A stretch of 64,000 bases of DNA from Xanthomonas sp. DAR 35659 (GCF_041242975.1 NZ_CP162488.1:3028001-3092000); one strand, 5' to 3'; shown: positions 17,417 through 26,852, counted from the first letter of the stretch. Numbers and translations: made by a program. The notes: a model not told the origin generated them from the letters alone.

Positions 17417-18397
17417 TCAGCGCTGGCTGGAGCCACGCACGATGCAGCGTCCGCTCAGCACCACCTTGCGCATCGGCAACCCCGGCGCATTCAGCCGCTC
17501 CAGCAGCAGCGACATCGCGGTGCGCCCCATTTCCTCCACCGGCTGCTCGATCACCGTGATGCCGGGCTCGACCAGTTCGGTCCAGCTCTCGTTGTCGAAC
17601 CCGGCCAGCGCCAGATCCTGCGGAATGCGCAGGCCGGCGCCGCGCGCGGCCTTCAGCGCGCCCATCAGCAGCAGGCTGTTGCTGGCCACCAGCGCCTCCG
17701 GGCGCTCGGGCTGCGCCAGCCACGCCTGCGCCTCGGCGGTGGCCGCCTCCGCACTCGGCGCCACCTCGCGATAGCTCGGCGCCAGGCCGTGCGCCTGCAT
17801 CGCCGCCAGGTAGCCGTCGCGGCGCTCGGCGGCGGTGCTGCTGGTCTTGCCGAACAACCCGCCGATGCGGCGGAAGCCGCGCTCGACCAGGTGCTCGATC
17901 AGCGCGCCCATCGCCGCGGCATTGTCCAGCACCACGCTGTCGTGCACGCCGGCCTTGCCGGCGCGGTCGAGCAGCACCACCGGATAGTCGAACTGCAACG
18001 TGGGCAACTGGCGCTGGGTGGTGCGGGTGGGCGCGAAGATCAGGCCGCTGACCCGCTCCTCCTGCATCAGTTGCAGGTACAGCGCCTCGCGCTGCGGATC
18101 CTCGTCGGTGTTGCACAGGATCACGCGCATGCCGGCGCGATAGGCCACGTCCTCGACCGCGCGGATCGCCGCGGTGAAGAACGGGTTGCGGATGTCGGCC
18201 ACGATCAGCCCCACGACCCCCGAGTGCTGCGACCGCAGCCGCCGCGCCATCAAGTTCGGCCGATAGCCCGTCTCGCGCACCGCCGCTTCCACCCGCGCCC
18301 GCACCTCCTCGCTGACCGGACCGTGGCCGAGGGCGCGCGACACCGTGGACGTGGACACGCCGGCCACCCGGGCCACGTCGTGGATGCTGACGCTCAC
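17417..18397 (-). CDS. fruR: LacI-family transcriptional regulator of the fructose operon (FruR-like)
   Basis: A 326-residue repressor-type protein. The N-terminal helix-turn-helix reads SIHDVARVAGVSTSTVSRAL (about residues 4-23), followed by the hinge and the LMARRLRSQHSGVVGLIVADI junction. A periplasmic-binding-like ligand domain runs to the end. GTG at 18395-18397 is the start: it gives exactly the canonical LacI N terminus, and no ATG fits. It is divergent from fruB. A palindrome and a near copy in the gap are its likely operators, one touching its own start region, so autoregulation is expected. The ligand is probably fructose-1-phosphate or a relative, by analogy to other FruR proteins. 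Name by context and family. Confidence 0.85.
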   Translation of the reverse strand: MSVSIHDVARVAGVSTSTVSRALGHGPVSEEVRARVEAAVRETGYRPNLMARRLRSQHSGVVGLIVADIRNPFFTAAIRAVEDVAYRAGMRVILCNTDEDPQREALYLQLMQEERVSGLIFAPTRTTQRQLPTLQFDYPVVLLDRAGKAGVHDSVVLDNAAAMGALIEHLVERGFRRIGGLFGKTSSTAAERRDGYLAAMQAHGLAPSYREVAPSAEAATAEAQAWLAQPERPEALVASNSLLLMGALKAARGAGLRIPQDLALAGFDNESWTELVEPGITVIEQPVEEMGRTAMSLLLERLNAPGLPMRKVVLSGRCIVRGSSQR

Positions 18398-18398
18398 T

Positions 18399-18410
18399 GG
18401 CAACGTTCCC
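18399..18410. promoter_or_regulatory. Probable FruR operator overlapping the fruR leader
   Basis: GGCAACGTTCCC differs at one position from the core GGGAACGTTCCC of the palindrome at 18506-18521. It lies 1 base upstream of the fruR GTG start, over its ribosome-binding region, which fits autorepression. Assignment to FruR is inference from location and symmetry. Confidence 0.55.
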
Positions 18411-18505
18411 GCAAAATTTCCACCGAAGCCACCTCCATTTGCCCTTGAATCGATAGTAACACCGACAATTCCTCGAAAATTTGTGCACTGCACATTGACG
18501 CAGGA

Positions 18506-18521
18506 GTGGGAACGTTCCCAC
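18506..18521. promoter_or_regulatory. Perfect 16-bp palindrome, probable FruR operator for fruBKA
   Basis: GTGGGAACGTTCCCAC is perfectly symmetric with the central CG step typical of LacI-family operators. A TTGACG resembling a -35 hexamer is at 18495-18500, so a bound repressor would cover the core promoter. It lies 45 bp before the fruB GTG. A second symmetric motif, TGTGCACTGCACA (18482-18494), is adjacent. Confidence 0.7.
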
Positions 18522-18565
18522 ACTCCAGCCACTTGCCGCCCGTCCCCAACGAAGGAAGATCCCGC

Positions 18566-21079
18566 GTGACCCAGACGCCTCCCCCCGTATTGGCCGCCAG
18601 CGAACTGGTCCGCGTCAACGCGCAGGCCCGCGACAAGGCCGATGCCATCGCCCAGGCCGCGCAGTTGCTGGTCGCCGCCGGCTGTGTCCCGCCGGCCTAC
18701 GAGGCCAGCATGCTGCGCCGGGAAGCCCTGGCCAACACCTTCCTCGGCCACGGCGTGGCGATCCCGCACTGCACCGGCGAGGACCGCCACCTGGTCCGCC
18801 GCGACGGCATCGCGGTGCTGCAATTGCGCGACGGCGTGGAATGGAATCCCGGCCAGACCACGCATCTGGTGGTCGCCATCGCCGCGCAGTCCGATACCCA
18901 CATCGCCCTGCTGCGCCGCCTGACCCGGCTGATCCAGGATCAGCCGCGGCTGGACGCGCTGTTCGCCAGCGACGACCCGCAGGCCCTGGTCGATGCGCTG
19001 AGCCAGGATCCGGCGCCGGCCGCCGCCAGCGGCGCGCCGCAGGCCGACCTCGGCGAGCGCTTCGACTGGATCGTCGCCTATCCGACCGGGCTGCACGCGC
19101 GCCCGGCCACGCGCTGGGTGGAGACCGCGCGCGGCTTCGCGGCGCGCATCCAGGTACGCGCCGGCGACCAGGTCGGCGACGCCAAGAACCTGGTGTCGCT
19201 GCTGCAACTGGGCCTGCATGCCGGCGACACGGTGACGATCTCGGCCGAGGGCCAGGACGCCGCCGCGGCGCTGGCGCGGCTGCGCGGCGTCATCGACGGA
19301 CTGACCGCGCAGGAGCAGGCCGACGCCCAGGCCGCGGCCGCGCGCCGGGCCGCGCCGGTCGCCGGCTGGACTCCGCCGCAGGCGCAACCGGCCATCGTCG
19401 GCATCGGCGCCAGCCCCGGCCTGGCGATCGGCCTGGTGCACAAGCTGGCCGGCGACGACGCCCCGGTGCCCGACGCGCCGGTGCCGCTGAGCGACGGCGG
19501 CGCCCTGCTGCACGACGCACTGCAGCGCACCCGCCAGCAGTTGCAGGCGATCGAGGACGACACCCGGCGCCGGCTCGGCGCCGGCGACGCGGCGATCTTC
19601 CGCGCGCAGGCCGAACTGCTCAACGACACCGACCTGATCACCCTCGCCTGCCAGTTGATGGTGGAAGGCCACGGCGTGGCCTGGTCCTGGCAGCAGGCGG
19701 TCGAGCGCATGGCCAACAAGCTTTCGGCGCTGGGCAACGCGGTGCTGGCCGGACGCGCCAGCGATTTGCGCGACGTCGGCCGCCGGGTGCTGGCGCAGAT
19801 CGACCCGAGCCTGGCCAGCGGCAGCCTGGAGCAGTTGCCCGAGCGCCCCTGCATCCTCATCGCCAGCGACCTGTCGCCGTCGGACACCGCGCACCTGGAC
19901 ACCCGCCGCGTGCTCGGCCTGGCCACCGCGCTGGGCGGGCCGACCTCGCACACCGCGATCCTGTCGCGCACGCTGGGCCTGCCGGCGCTGGTCGCCGGCG
20001 GCGCCGACCTGCTGGACCTGGAGGACGGCGCCGAGGTGATCATCGACGGCGGCAACGGCCGCCTGTACCTGGCGCCGTCGCAGGACGACCTGGCCTCGGC
20101 GCGCGCCTACATCGAGGAACAGCGCCAACTGCGCGAACGCGAGGCCGAGCAGCGCAACCAGCCGGCGCAGACCCAGGACGGCCATCGCGTGGAGATCGGT
20201 GCCAACGTCAACCTGCCCGAGCAGGTGCCGATGGCGCTGACGCAGGGCGCCGAAAGCGTGGGCCTGATGCGCACCGAATTCCTGTTCCTGGAACGCGGCA
20301 GCACCCCCAGCGAGGACGAGCAGTACGCCACCTACCTCGCGATGGCCAAGGCGCTGGACGGGCGTTCGTTGATCGTGCGCGCCCTGGACATCGGCGGCGA
20401 CAAGCAGGTGGCGCACCTGAACCTGCCGCGCGAGGACAACCCGTTCCTCGGCGTGCGCGGCGCGCGCCTGCTGCTGCGCCGCGCCGATCTGCTGCAGCCG
20501 CAACTGCGCGCCCTGTACCGCGCGGCGCGCGACGGCGCCAAGCTGGCGATCATGTTCCCGATGATCACCTCGGCAGCGGAGATCGTCGCGCTGCGCGCCG
20601 CCTGCGAACGCCTGCGCGCGGAACTGCAGGCGCCGGACGTGCCGCTGGGCATCATGATCGAAGTGCCGGCCGCGGCGATCCAGGCCGACGCGCTGGCGCG
20701 GCACGCGGATTTCTTCTCGATCGGCACCAACGACCTGACCCAATACACCCTGGCGATCGACCGGCAGAACCCGGACCTGGCCGCCGAGGCCGACAGCCTG
20801 CATCCGGCGGTGCTGCGCCTGATCCGCACCACGGTCGAGGGCGCGGCGCGCCATGGGCGCTGGGTCGGCGTGTGCGGCGGCCTGGCCGGCGACGCGTTCG
20901 GCGCGGCGCTGCTGGCCGGCCTCGGCGTGCATGAACTGTCGATGACCCCGAACGACATTCCGGCGGTGAAGGCGCGCCTGCGCGGCAGCCGCCTGGATGC
21001 GCTGCAGGCGCTGGCGCAACGCGCGCTGGACTGCGAGAGCGCGGCCGACGTGCGTGCGCTGGACGGAGCCGGCGCATGA
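18566..21079 (+). CDS. fruB: PTS fructose multiphosphoryl transfer protein (EIIA-HPr-EI)
   Basis: An 837-residue three-domain phosphotransferase. The EIIA-Fru domain (about 10-150) has its phosphorylatable His68 in GHGVAIPHCTGE. The HPr domain (about 165-250) has His177 in YPTGLHARPAT. Enzyme I (about 260-830) has His462 in GGPTSHTAILSRTLGLPALV, plus MRTEFLFLER and FFSIGTNDLTQYTLAIDR. It carries phosphate from PEP all the way to FruA, so the operon needs no separate EI or HPr. The GTG at 18566 has GAAGGAAG 8 bases upstream and lies after the operator, unlike the longer frame from 18506. The 3' end overlaps fruK by 4 bases. Confidence 0.95.
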   Translation: MTQTPPPVLAASELVRVNAQARDKADAIAQAAQLLVAAGCVPPAYEASMLRREALANTFLGHGVAIPHCTGEDRHLVRRDGIAVLQLRDGVEWNPGQTTHLVVAIAAQSDTHIALLRRLTRLIQDQPRLDALFASDDPQALVDALSQDPAPAAASGAPQADLGERFDWIVAYPTGLHARPATRWVETARGFAARIQVRAGDQVGDAKNLVSLLQLGLHAGDTVTISAEGQDAAAALARLRGVIDGLTAQEQADAQAAAARRAAPVAGWTPPQAQPAIVGIGASPGLAIGLVHKLAGDDAPVPDAPVPLSDGGALLHDALQRTRQQLQAIEDDTRRRLGAGDAAIFRAQAELLNDTDLITLACQLMVEGHGVAWSWQQAVERMANKLSALGNAVLAGRASDLRDVGRRVLAQIDPSLASGSLEQLPERPCILIASDLSPSDTAHLDTRRVLGLATALGGPTSHTAILSRTLGLPALVAGGADLLDLEDGAEVIIDGGNGRLYLAPSQDDLASARAYIEEQRQLREREAEQRNQPAQTQDGHRVEIGANVNLPEQVPMALTQGAESVGLMRTEFLFLERGSTPSEDEQYATYLAMAKALDGRSLIVRALDIGGDKQVAHLNLPREDNPFLGVRGARLLLRRADLLQPQLRALYRAARDGAKLAIMFPMITSAAEIVALRAACERLRAELQAPDVPLGIMIEVPAAAIQADALARHADFFSIGTNDLTQYTLAIDRQNPDLAAEADSLHPAVLRLIRTTVEGAARHGRWVGVCGGLAGDAFGAALLAGLGVHELSMTPNDIPAVKARLRGSRLDALQALAQRALDCESAADVRALDGAGA

Positions 21080-22029
21080 GCCTCGACGCCGTCACCGTGA
21101 CCCTGAACCCCGCGCTCGACCTGACCGTGGCGATCGACCGGCTGCAGCCCGGCCAGGTGCATCGCGCGCGCAGCGCGCACGCCATCGCCGGCGGCAAGGG
21201 CATCAACGTCGCCGCCTGCCTGGCCGATGCCGGCATCGCCACCGCCGCGCTGGGCGTGCTCGGCGCCGGCAACGCGCAGCCGTTCGAGACCCTGTTCGCC
21301 GCGCGCGGCATCGACGACCGCTGCCTGCGCGTGCCCGGCGACACCCGCACCAATCTCAAGCTGATCGCCGCCGACAGCGGCGCCACCACCGACATCAACC
21401 TGCCCGGCCTGCCGCTGGGGGCGCCGGAGCTGCACGCGGTCGGTGCGCGCCTGGCCGCGCTGCTGCGCCCCGGCCTGCCGGTGGTGCTGAGCGGCAGCCT
21501 GCCGGGCGGCCTGGCCGACGACAGTTGGCGCACGTTGCAGACGCAGGCCGCCGCCGCCGGCGCGCGGGTGCTGCTGGATACCAGCGGCGCGCCGTTGCGC
21601 GAAGCGCTGGCCGCGCCGCGCGCGCAACTGCCGTATGCGATCAAGCCCAATCGCCACGAACTGGAGGACTGGGCCGGCGCACCGCTGCGCGACACGGCGG
21701 ACCTGCTGTCGGCCACACGCGCACTGCTGGCGCGCGGCATCGCGCTGGCGGTGGTGTCGCTGGGCAGCGACGGCGCGCTGTTCGTGCGCGACGACCAGGC
21801 GCTGCTGGCGCGACCGCCGCAGCTGACCGGTGGCAGCAGCGTCGGCGCCGGCGATGCGATGGTCGCCGGCCTGGTCGCGGCCCTGCTCGCCGAGGCCGAC
21901 CTGGCGACCTGCGCGCGCCAGGCCACCGCCTTCGCCGTGGCCACGCTGGGCAGCGGCGCGGCGCGGCGGCTGCCGCGCGAGGCACTGCACGACATCGCCG
22001 CGGCGGTGCAACTGGAGACCCTGCAATGA
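21076..22029 (+). CDS. fruK: 1-phosphofructokinase
   Basis: A 317-residue PfkB-family kinase that turns fructose-1-phosphate into fructose-1,6-bisphosphate. [11 protein letters not shown] opens the protein, the first PfkB signature is [15 protein letters not shown], and the second, with the catalytic Asp, is [20 protein letters not shown]. The ATG overlaps the fruB stop (ATGA, 21076-21079), so translation is coupled. The gene is followed by fruA after about 80 bp. Confidence 0.95.
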   Translation: MSLDAVTVTLNPALDLTVAIDRLQPGQVHRARSAHAIAGGKGINVAACLADAGIATAALGVLGAGNAQPFETLFAARGIDDRCLRVPGDTRTNLKLIAADSGATTDINLPGLPLGAPELHAVGARLAALLRPGLPVVLSGSLPGGLADDSWRTLQTQAAAAGARVLLDTSGAPLREALAAPRAQLPYAIKPNRHELEDWAGAPLRDTADLLSATRALLARGIALAVVSLGSDGALFVRDDQALLARPPQLTGGSSVGAGDAMVAGLVAALLAEADLATCARQATAFAVATLGSGAARRLPREALHDIAAAVQLETLQ

Positions 22030-22108
22030 ACCGCGTCGGCCCCCTCTTCGCCCGGCATCCCGCGCCGACGTCGCGCGCGGCATCCCCCTGCCTCCATCGG
22101 GAGCAAGC

Positions 22109-23827
22109 ATGAATCCTATCTTCGTGGTGATCGCCGCCGGCGAACGCAGCACCGAAGCCGTCCTCGCCGCCGAGGCCTTGCGCCATGCGGCCAGCATGCG
22201 CGGTGCGACACTGCACGCCGAGGTGCGCTCGGCGCAGGGCGTGATCACGCCGCTGGCGCCGGCCGCGGTCGGCGCCGACGCGTCGCTGCTGCTGGTCGGC
22301 GACGGCGATGCCGACCTGTCCCGCTTCGCCGCCACGCCGGTACGCGCCAGCCTGGATGCCGTGCTCGGCGATGCCGCCGGCGTCCTCGCGCCGCTACTGG
22401 ACGCGGCCAGCGCGGCGTCCGGCAGCGCCGGCGCCGCGCAGGCGGATGGCGCCAAGCGCATCGTCGCCGTGACCTCCTGCCCCACCGGCATCGCCCACAC
22501 CTTCATGGCCGCCGAAGGCCTGCAGCAGGCGGCCAAGGCCCTGGGCCACCGGATCCGGGTCGAAACGCAAGGCTCGGTCGGCGCGCAGGACACGCTCAGC
22601 GCCGCCGAAATCGCCGACGCCGACCTGGTGCTGATCGCCGCCGACCGCGAAGTGGACCTGTCGCGCTTCGGCGGCAAGCGCCTGTTCAAGAGCGGCACCA
22701 AGCCGGCGATCAACGACGGCCCGGCCCTGATCCGCAAGGCGCTGGCCGAGGCCGGCGTACACGCGGCCAGCGTCAATGGCGCCGCGCCGGCGAGCAGCGA
22801 GCGCGGCAAGTCGGCCGGCCCGTACAAGCACCTGATGACCGGCGTGTCGTTCATGCTGCCGTTCGTCACCGCCGGCGGCCTGCTGATCGCCCTGGCGTTC
22901 GCGATCGGCGGCGTCCACACCATCGACGAGGTGTACCAGGGCACCTTGGGCTGGACCTTGTTCCAGATCGGCGCCAAGGCCGGTTTCGTCCTCATCGTCC
23001 CGGCGCTTGCCGGCTACATCGCCTACTCCATCGCCGACCGTCCCGGCATCGCCCCCGGCATGATCGGCGGCTTGGTCGCAGCCAACCTGGGCGCCGGCTT
23101 CATCGGCGGCATCCTCGCCGGCTTCATCGCCGGCTATGGCGTAGCTGCGCTCAATCGCTGGATCCGCTTGCCGCGGACCCTGGAAGGGCTGAAGCCGATG
23201 CTGATCCTGCCGGTGCTGGGGACGCTGCTGGTGGGCCTGTCGATGATGTACGTGATCGGCAAGCCGGTCGCGGAACTTCTGGCCTGGTTCACCGCTTGGC
23301 TACGCGACATGCAAGGTAGCAGCGCGGCCCTGCTGGGGCTGCTGCTGGGGGCGATGATGGCCTTCGATATGGGAGGGCCGGTCAACAAGGCGGCCTACAC
23401 CTTCTCGACGGGCTTGCTGGCGAGCCAGGTGTATACGCCAATGGCCGCCGTCATGGTCGCGGGCATGACGCCACCGTTGGGCATCGCCCTGGCCACCTGG
23501 TTGTTTCGCAATCGTTTCACCCACGAGGAACGCGATACCAGCGCTGCCACCGGCGTGCTCGGCCTGGCCTTCGTCACCGAAGGTGCCATTCCTTACGCAG
23601 CGCGCGACCCGCTGCGCACCATTCCCGCGTTGATGCTCGGTTCGGCGCTGGCAGGCGCGATCTCGATGGCCGTGGGCGTTGAACTGAAGATACCGCACGG
23701 CGGTGTGTTCGTACTGCCCATCCCCAACCAGGTGACCCACGTCGGCATGTACCTACTGGCGTTGCTCGCCGGCACCGTGCTGACCGCACTGGCGCTGCGC
23801 GTGCTGAAGAAGCCGGTCGCCGAATAA
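22109..23827 (+). CDS. fruA: PTS fructose transporter subunit EIIBC
   Basis: A 572-residue inner-membrane permease. Residues 1-100 form a degenerate EIIB' domain without the cysteine loop. The active EIIB domain (about 116-215) has Cys124 in [18 protein letters not shown] (about 235-570) has eight to ten hydrophobic helices and signatures such as [40 protein letters not shown] and [14 protein letters not shown]. It takes up fructose as fructose-1-phosphate, receiving phosphate from FruB. CGGGAGC precedes the ATG at 22109. The codon choice between 23300 and 23830 is slightly less GC-biased than the rest of the gene. Confidence 0.95.
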   Translation: MNPIFVVIAAGERSTEAVLAAEALRHAASMRGATLHAEVRSAQGVITPLAPAAVGADASLLLVGDGDADLSRFAATPVRASLDAVLGDAAGVLAPLLDAASAASGSAGAAQADGAKRIVAVTSCPTGIAHTFMAAEGLQQAAKALGHRIRVETQGSVGAQDTLSAAEIADADLVLIAADREVDLSRFGGKRLFKSGTKPAINDGPALIRKALAEAGVHAASVNGAAPASSERGKSAGPYKHLMTGVSFMLPFVTAGGLLIALAFAIGGVHTIDEVYQGTLGWTLFQIGAKAGFVLIVPALAGYIAYSIADRPGIAPGMIGGLVAANLGAGFIGGILAGFIAGYGVAALNRWIRLPRTLEGLKPMLILPVLGTLLVGLSMMYVIGKPVAELLAWFTAWLRDMQGSSAALLGLLLGAMMAFDMGGPVNKAAYTFSTGLLASQVYTPMAAVMVAGMTPPLGIALATWLFRNRFTHEERDTSAATGVLGLAFVTEGAIPYAARDPLRTIPALMLGSALAGAISMAVGVELKIPHGGVFVLPIPNQVTHVGMYLLALLAGTVLTALALRVLKKPVAE

Positions 23828-23918
23828 GTCCTGCGCCGGCGCGCCGCCGGGGGCGATGTCCCCTCCCCCGTCGCCCGCGGCGACGCGCCGGCCCCACCAC
23901 ACCCCAGGAGTTCCTGCC

Positions 23919-25184
23919 ATGTCCCTCCCCCTCACCCGGCGCCTGTCCCTCACCGCCCTGGCACTGGCCCTCGCCCCGCTGGCCCACGCCCAGGACGCCA
24001 GCGACGCATTCAAGCTCAAGCTCGCCTACACCGGCGAAGCCGCGGTCTCGCTGGACGGCGGCAAGGAACAGGGCAGCGCCTATGCCGGCCAACTGATGCT
24101 CGGCACCGACGTCGACCTGCAACGGCTGATGGGCTGGAACGGCGCCACGCTGAAGGTCTATGCGATCAACCGCCACGGCACCAACCTGGCCAACAGCGAC
24201 ATCGGCAACAGCACCTCGGTGCAGGAAATCTACGGCGGCCAGGGCACGCGCCTGGCGAACTTCACCCTGCAGCAGAAACTGTTCGACGACCGCCTGGAAC
24301 TGGAGGCCGGCCGCAGCGTGGCCAACATCCATTTCCTCGGCTCCGAACTGTGCGGCTACTTCCAGGGCAACTCGGCCTGCGGCAACCCGACCTATGTGTT
24401 CCGCACCAGCAACTTCACCTGGTGGCCGGTGTCCAGCTGGGCGGCGCATGCCAAGGCCTGGGTGACCCCGAACGTCTACGTGCACGTCGGCGCCTACGAG
24501 GTCAATCCGACCCAGGCGCAGGACGGCGAGCACGGACTGAACTGGAGCACGCGCGACCGTACCGGCGTGATCGTGCCCTACGCGATCGGCTACACCACCC
24601 AGGCCAGCGGCGCGCGCCTGCCGGCGATGTACGAGCTGGGCGGCTGGCAGGACAATTCCGACTACCGCGACCCGCTCAACGACCGCAACGGCAATACGGC
24701 GCGGCTGAGCGGGCTGGACTACGCCCCACGCAATGGCCGCTCGGGCGCGTTCTTCCGCTTCGAACAGCAGGTCACCCGCCCCGACCCCGACAGCAAGCGC
24801 GGCCTGGTGCTGTTCGGCTCGGTGCTCAAGGGCACCTCCGGCCAGTTGATCGAAGACCATTTCCTGGAACTGGGCCTGGTCCAGCGCGGCACCTTCGCCA
24901 GCCGCGCGCAGGACAACATCGCCTTCGTCGTCACCCAGCAGCGCTACAGCGACGATGCGCTGGAGGATTTGCGTCTGGCGCGCGCCGCGGCCGGCGGCAG
25001 CGGCACCCCGCACCGCTCGCAAACCATGATGGAACTGAGCTACGGCATCCAGGTCACCCCGCAACTGCGCATCGCGCCGAACCTGCACTACATCGTGCAC
25101 CCGGACCAGTTCAACGAACCGGCACGCACGCGCGACCTGCCGAATGCGTTGGTGGCGGGGATGCGGGTGGATTGGGCGTTGTAG
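23919..25184 (+). CDS. oprB: OprB-type carbohydrate porin
   Basis: A 421-residue outer-membrane protein. A clear signal peptide is cleaved after about residue 24 (LALALAPLAHAQD). The mature part has the porin pattern of alternating residues, tryptophan and tyrosine girdles and blocks such as GTDVDLQRLMGWNGATLKVYAINRHGTNL and SVQEIYGGQGTRLANFTLQQKLFDDRLELEAGR, typical of OprB. The C-terminal strand ends in VDWAL, slightly unlike the usual terminal Phe. AGGAG lies before the ATG. It comes 91 bp after fruA in the same direction, so it probably lets fructose cross the outer membrane as part of the fru operon. Confidence 0.9.
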   Translation: MSLPLTRRLSLTALALALAPLAHAQDASDAFKLKLAYTGEAAVSLDGGKEQGSAYAGQLMLGTDVDLQRLMGWNGATLKVYAINRHGTNLANSDIGNSTSVQEIYGGQGTRLANFTLQQKLFDDRLELEAGRSVANIHFLGSELCGYFQGNSACGNPTYVFRTSNFTWWPVSSWAAHAKAWVTPNVYVHVGAYEVNPTQAQDGEHGLNWSTRDRTGVIVPYAIGYTTQASGARLPAMYELGGWQDNSDYRDPLNDRNGNTARLSGLDYAPRNGRSGAFFRFEQQVTRPDPDSKRGLVLFGSVLKGTSGQLIEDHFLELGLVQRGTFASRAQDNIAFVVTQQRYSDDALEDLRLARAAAGGSGTPHRSQTMMELSYGIQVTPQLRIAPNLHYIVHPDQFNEPARTRDLPNALVAGMRVDWAL

Positions 25185-25192
25185 GTTGCGTT

Positions 25193-25240
25193 GGGAATTG
25201 GGAATTGGGAATCGGGAATCGGGAATCGGGAATCGGGAAT
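25193..25240. repeat. Heptamer tandem repeat GGGAAT(T/C), seven units
   Basis: Two GGGAATT units, four GGGAATC units and a final GGGAAT run head to tail, starting 8 bases after the porin stop. Variants of this motif also occur at 5568-5590, 5698-5717 and 5826-5853 in this window. Such GGGAATC arrays are widespread intergenic repeats in xanthomonads. Confidence 0.8.
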
Positions 25241-25337
25241 AGCTTAGGCACTCATTAAGCCCTGAGGACTCGGGATGGGTGCTTCGACGTGCGCTTGCGC
25301 TGCCAGGCCGTTGCCTGGGCACGGCGACGGCGGATCC

Positions 25338-25407
25338 CTGTAGGAGCGGCTTCAGCCGCGACAGGCGCTACGGAGAACGCCTGTCGCGGCTGAAGCCGCT
25401 CCTACAG
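25338..25407. repeat. REP-like 30-bp perfect inverted repeat (copy 1)
   Basis: The left arm at 25338-25367 starts CTGTAGGAGCGGCTTCAGCC and is followed by a 10-base spacer. The right arm at 25378-25407 is its exact reverse complement. The core TGTAGGAGCGGCTTCAGCCG recurs at 36096. The structure could also stop transcription of the fru-porin operon, but there is no T tract. Confidence 0.85.
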
Positions 25408-25859
25408 AGGGCACCCGGCAATGCCACGGCCATCCCTGCAAGCGGTGCCGTGGCAACATCCGCAGCCGATTTTCCCGAACCATGCCATCTTCCGCGCCGC
25501 GACGCTTCCCCTCGTCCTCTGGATGCGCGCCGCGCATGACGGCCTCTCCGAGAGCATGGCGTCCCTCGCCAACGCGCCAACCGCGGGCGCGCCGCACGCG
25601 CCAGCAGCGATCCCGACCCCCAAACGCACGACGCCCCGGCATGCCGGGGCGTCGTGCGTTCGGTCCGTATCACTCCGCTCGCATGCACGCGCGCCGATCC
25701 ATCGGCGCATGCGGGAACGAAACACCTCACCGGCCGAATCGAGATCCCTTCGATTCCGTGCAAGCGCGCATCCCTGGCGCGGGAGCGAAGACGTTGCCGG
25801 CAAGCACAGGATGCCGGTCGTCGCGCGCCGCCACGATCGGCCGATGCCGCGCCGTGCCG
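25408..25859. other. Intergenic stretch without a convincing gene
   Basis: About 450 bp. All open frames run straight through the palindrome at 25623-25660 and are Arg/Pro/Ala-rich without ribosome sites, so none is accepted. Only the palindrome stands out. Confidence 0.5.
25623..25660. terminator. 38-bp perfect palindrome without spacer, possible terminator or cruciform
   Basis: The left half AACGCACGACGCCCCGGCA and right half TGCCGGGGCGTCGTGCGTT are exact reverse complements with no spacer. The RNA hairpin would be very stable on either strand. No T run follows; the next bases are CGG on the plus strand and TGG on the minus strand. It lies about 200 bp past the stop of the minus-strand cupin gene and 440 bp past the porin stop. 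Confidence 0.5.
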
Positions 25860-26567
25860 TCAGAATTTCCCGACATGCGCACGCCCGACGATTGACTGAC
25901 GCGCCCGATCCAGCGCGAGCTGCCGCGCGCACAGGCCCTGCGGCTGCCAGGCCTGGGTCAGCGTCGTCGCCGGCCGGGCGGCGGCGTGGAGAATGAGCGC
26001 GAAGCCTTGCCGCGGCACCGTGCCGATCGCCATCAGCAGCATCGGCGGCCCGGCCTCGATGGTCAGGCGGTTGCCGGGGCCGCGCCCGATGCGCGCACCC
26101 TCGGGCGTTTCCAGGCAGGTATCGCCGTTCACCGCGAAGAAGGCCTCCGGGCCGGAGTGGATGTGCAACGGCGCGGTCGTCCCCGGTGCGAAGACCGAGC
26201 GCAGGTACTCGGCCGCATAGCCGCCGGACGCCGGGGCCACGGCGAGCGGCCCCACCGTGGACACGTGCTCGCCGCCGCTGGGTCGCCAGTCCGCCTCGGC
26301 AATCGTGAACAGCCAGACCGATCCGAACGACTCCACCACCACGCTGGACGCGGTCGCGGCGGCCTGCGCCGCCGGCTTGGAGGCGTAGCGGTCCAGGTGC
26401 CAGAAGACCGCGCTGGCAGGCAACGACGGCAGGGGCTTGTGCGCCAGCAGACAGGCCGGCCCCGCCTGTTCGGTCGCGCCGCAGGGGCGCGTGGTCGCCT
26501 GCGCGAACGCCGCGCAGGGCAAGCACCCGGCCGCCATCACCGACAGCCACAAAAGCACTCCACGCAT
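25860..26567 (-). CDS. Secreted cupin-domain protein of unknown function
   Basis: A 235-residue protein with a signal peptide (LLWLSVMAAGCLPCAAFAQA, cleavage near residue 23). The mature region contains a cupin core: PGTTAPLHIHSGPEAFFAVNGDTCLETPEG gives the HxH...E metal pattern of motif 1, and GPPMLLMAIGTVPRQGFALILH corresponds to the second half. Several short cysteine-containing blocks lie near the N terminus. GGGGAT precedes the ATG at 26565-26567. It is divergent from the response regulator gene across about 285 bp, so it could be a target of that regulator, which is inference. No enzymatic role can be assigned. Confidence 0.75.
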   Translation of the reverse strand: MRGVLLWLSVMAAGCLPCAAFAQATTRPCGATEQAGPACLLAHKPLPSLPASAVFWHLDRYASKPAAQAAATASSVVVESFGSVWLFTIAEADWRPSGGEHVSTVGPLAVAPASGGYAAEYLRSVFAPGTTAPLHIHSGPEAFFAVNGDTCLETPEGARIGRGPGNRLTIEAGPPMLLMAIGTVPRQGFALILHAAARPATTLTQAWQPQGLCARQLALDRARQSIVGRAHVGKF

Positions 26568-26852
26568 CGCCAATCCCCCGATCGCAAGCGGATCAGCAGC
26601 TTGCGCGCTTGCCGGCCCGCTTTCAACGCCCGTGCCGGCACGACACGCACGCCCTGCGCCGGCGGCCCGCCGCTGCCGCACCCGCGGGCCGTGGCAACCG
26701 CGCCGCGCCCGCCCTTCCCAACCGTCAGGTGCCCCCACCGCCGATCGGCGCGCCGCGGTCACCGTCGCTACATAAACGGATCCCATCGTAGACGCCTCGC
26801 CACCGCCGATTACGACGGTTTTCCAACATCCGCGTTGCAAGCATTTCGCGCC

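Noticed and set aside
17417..21019. A 1200-residue open frame on the minus strand spanning the fru operon
   Set aside because: The first part is the real fruR gene; the rest is antisense to fruB and is His/Gln/Arg-rich as expected from GC-rich antisense frames.
25193..25240. Short tandem units considered as a CRISPR remnant
   Set aside because: Units are 7 bases, contiguous and without spacers, so it is a simple tandem repeat.
25421..25996. Open frames across the region after the porin gene
   Set aside because: They run through a 38-bp palindrome and into the antisense of the cupin gene without a change in composition, have no ribosome site and look non-coding.
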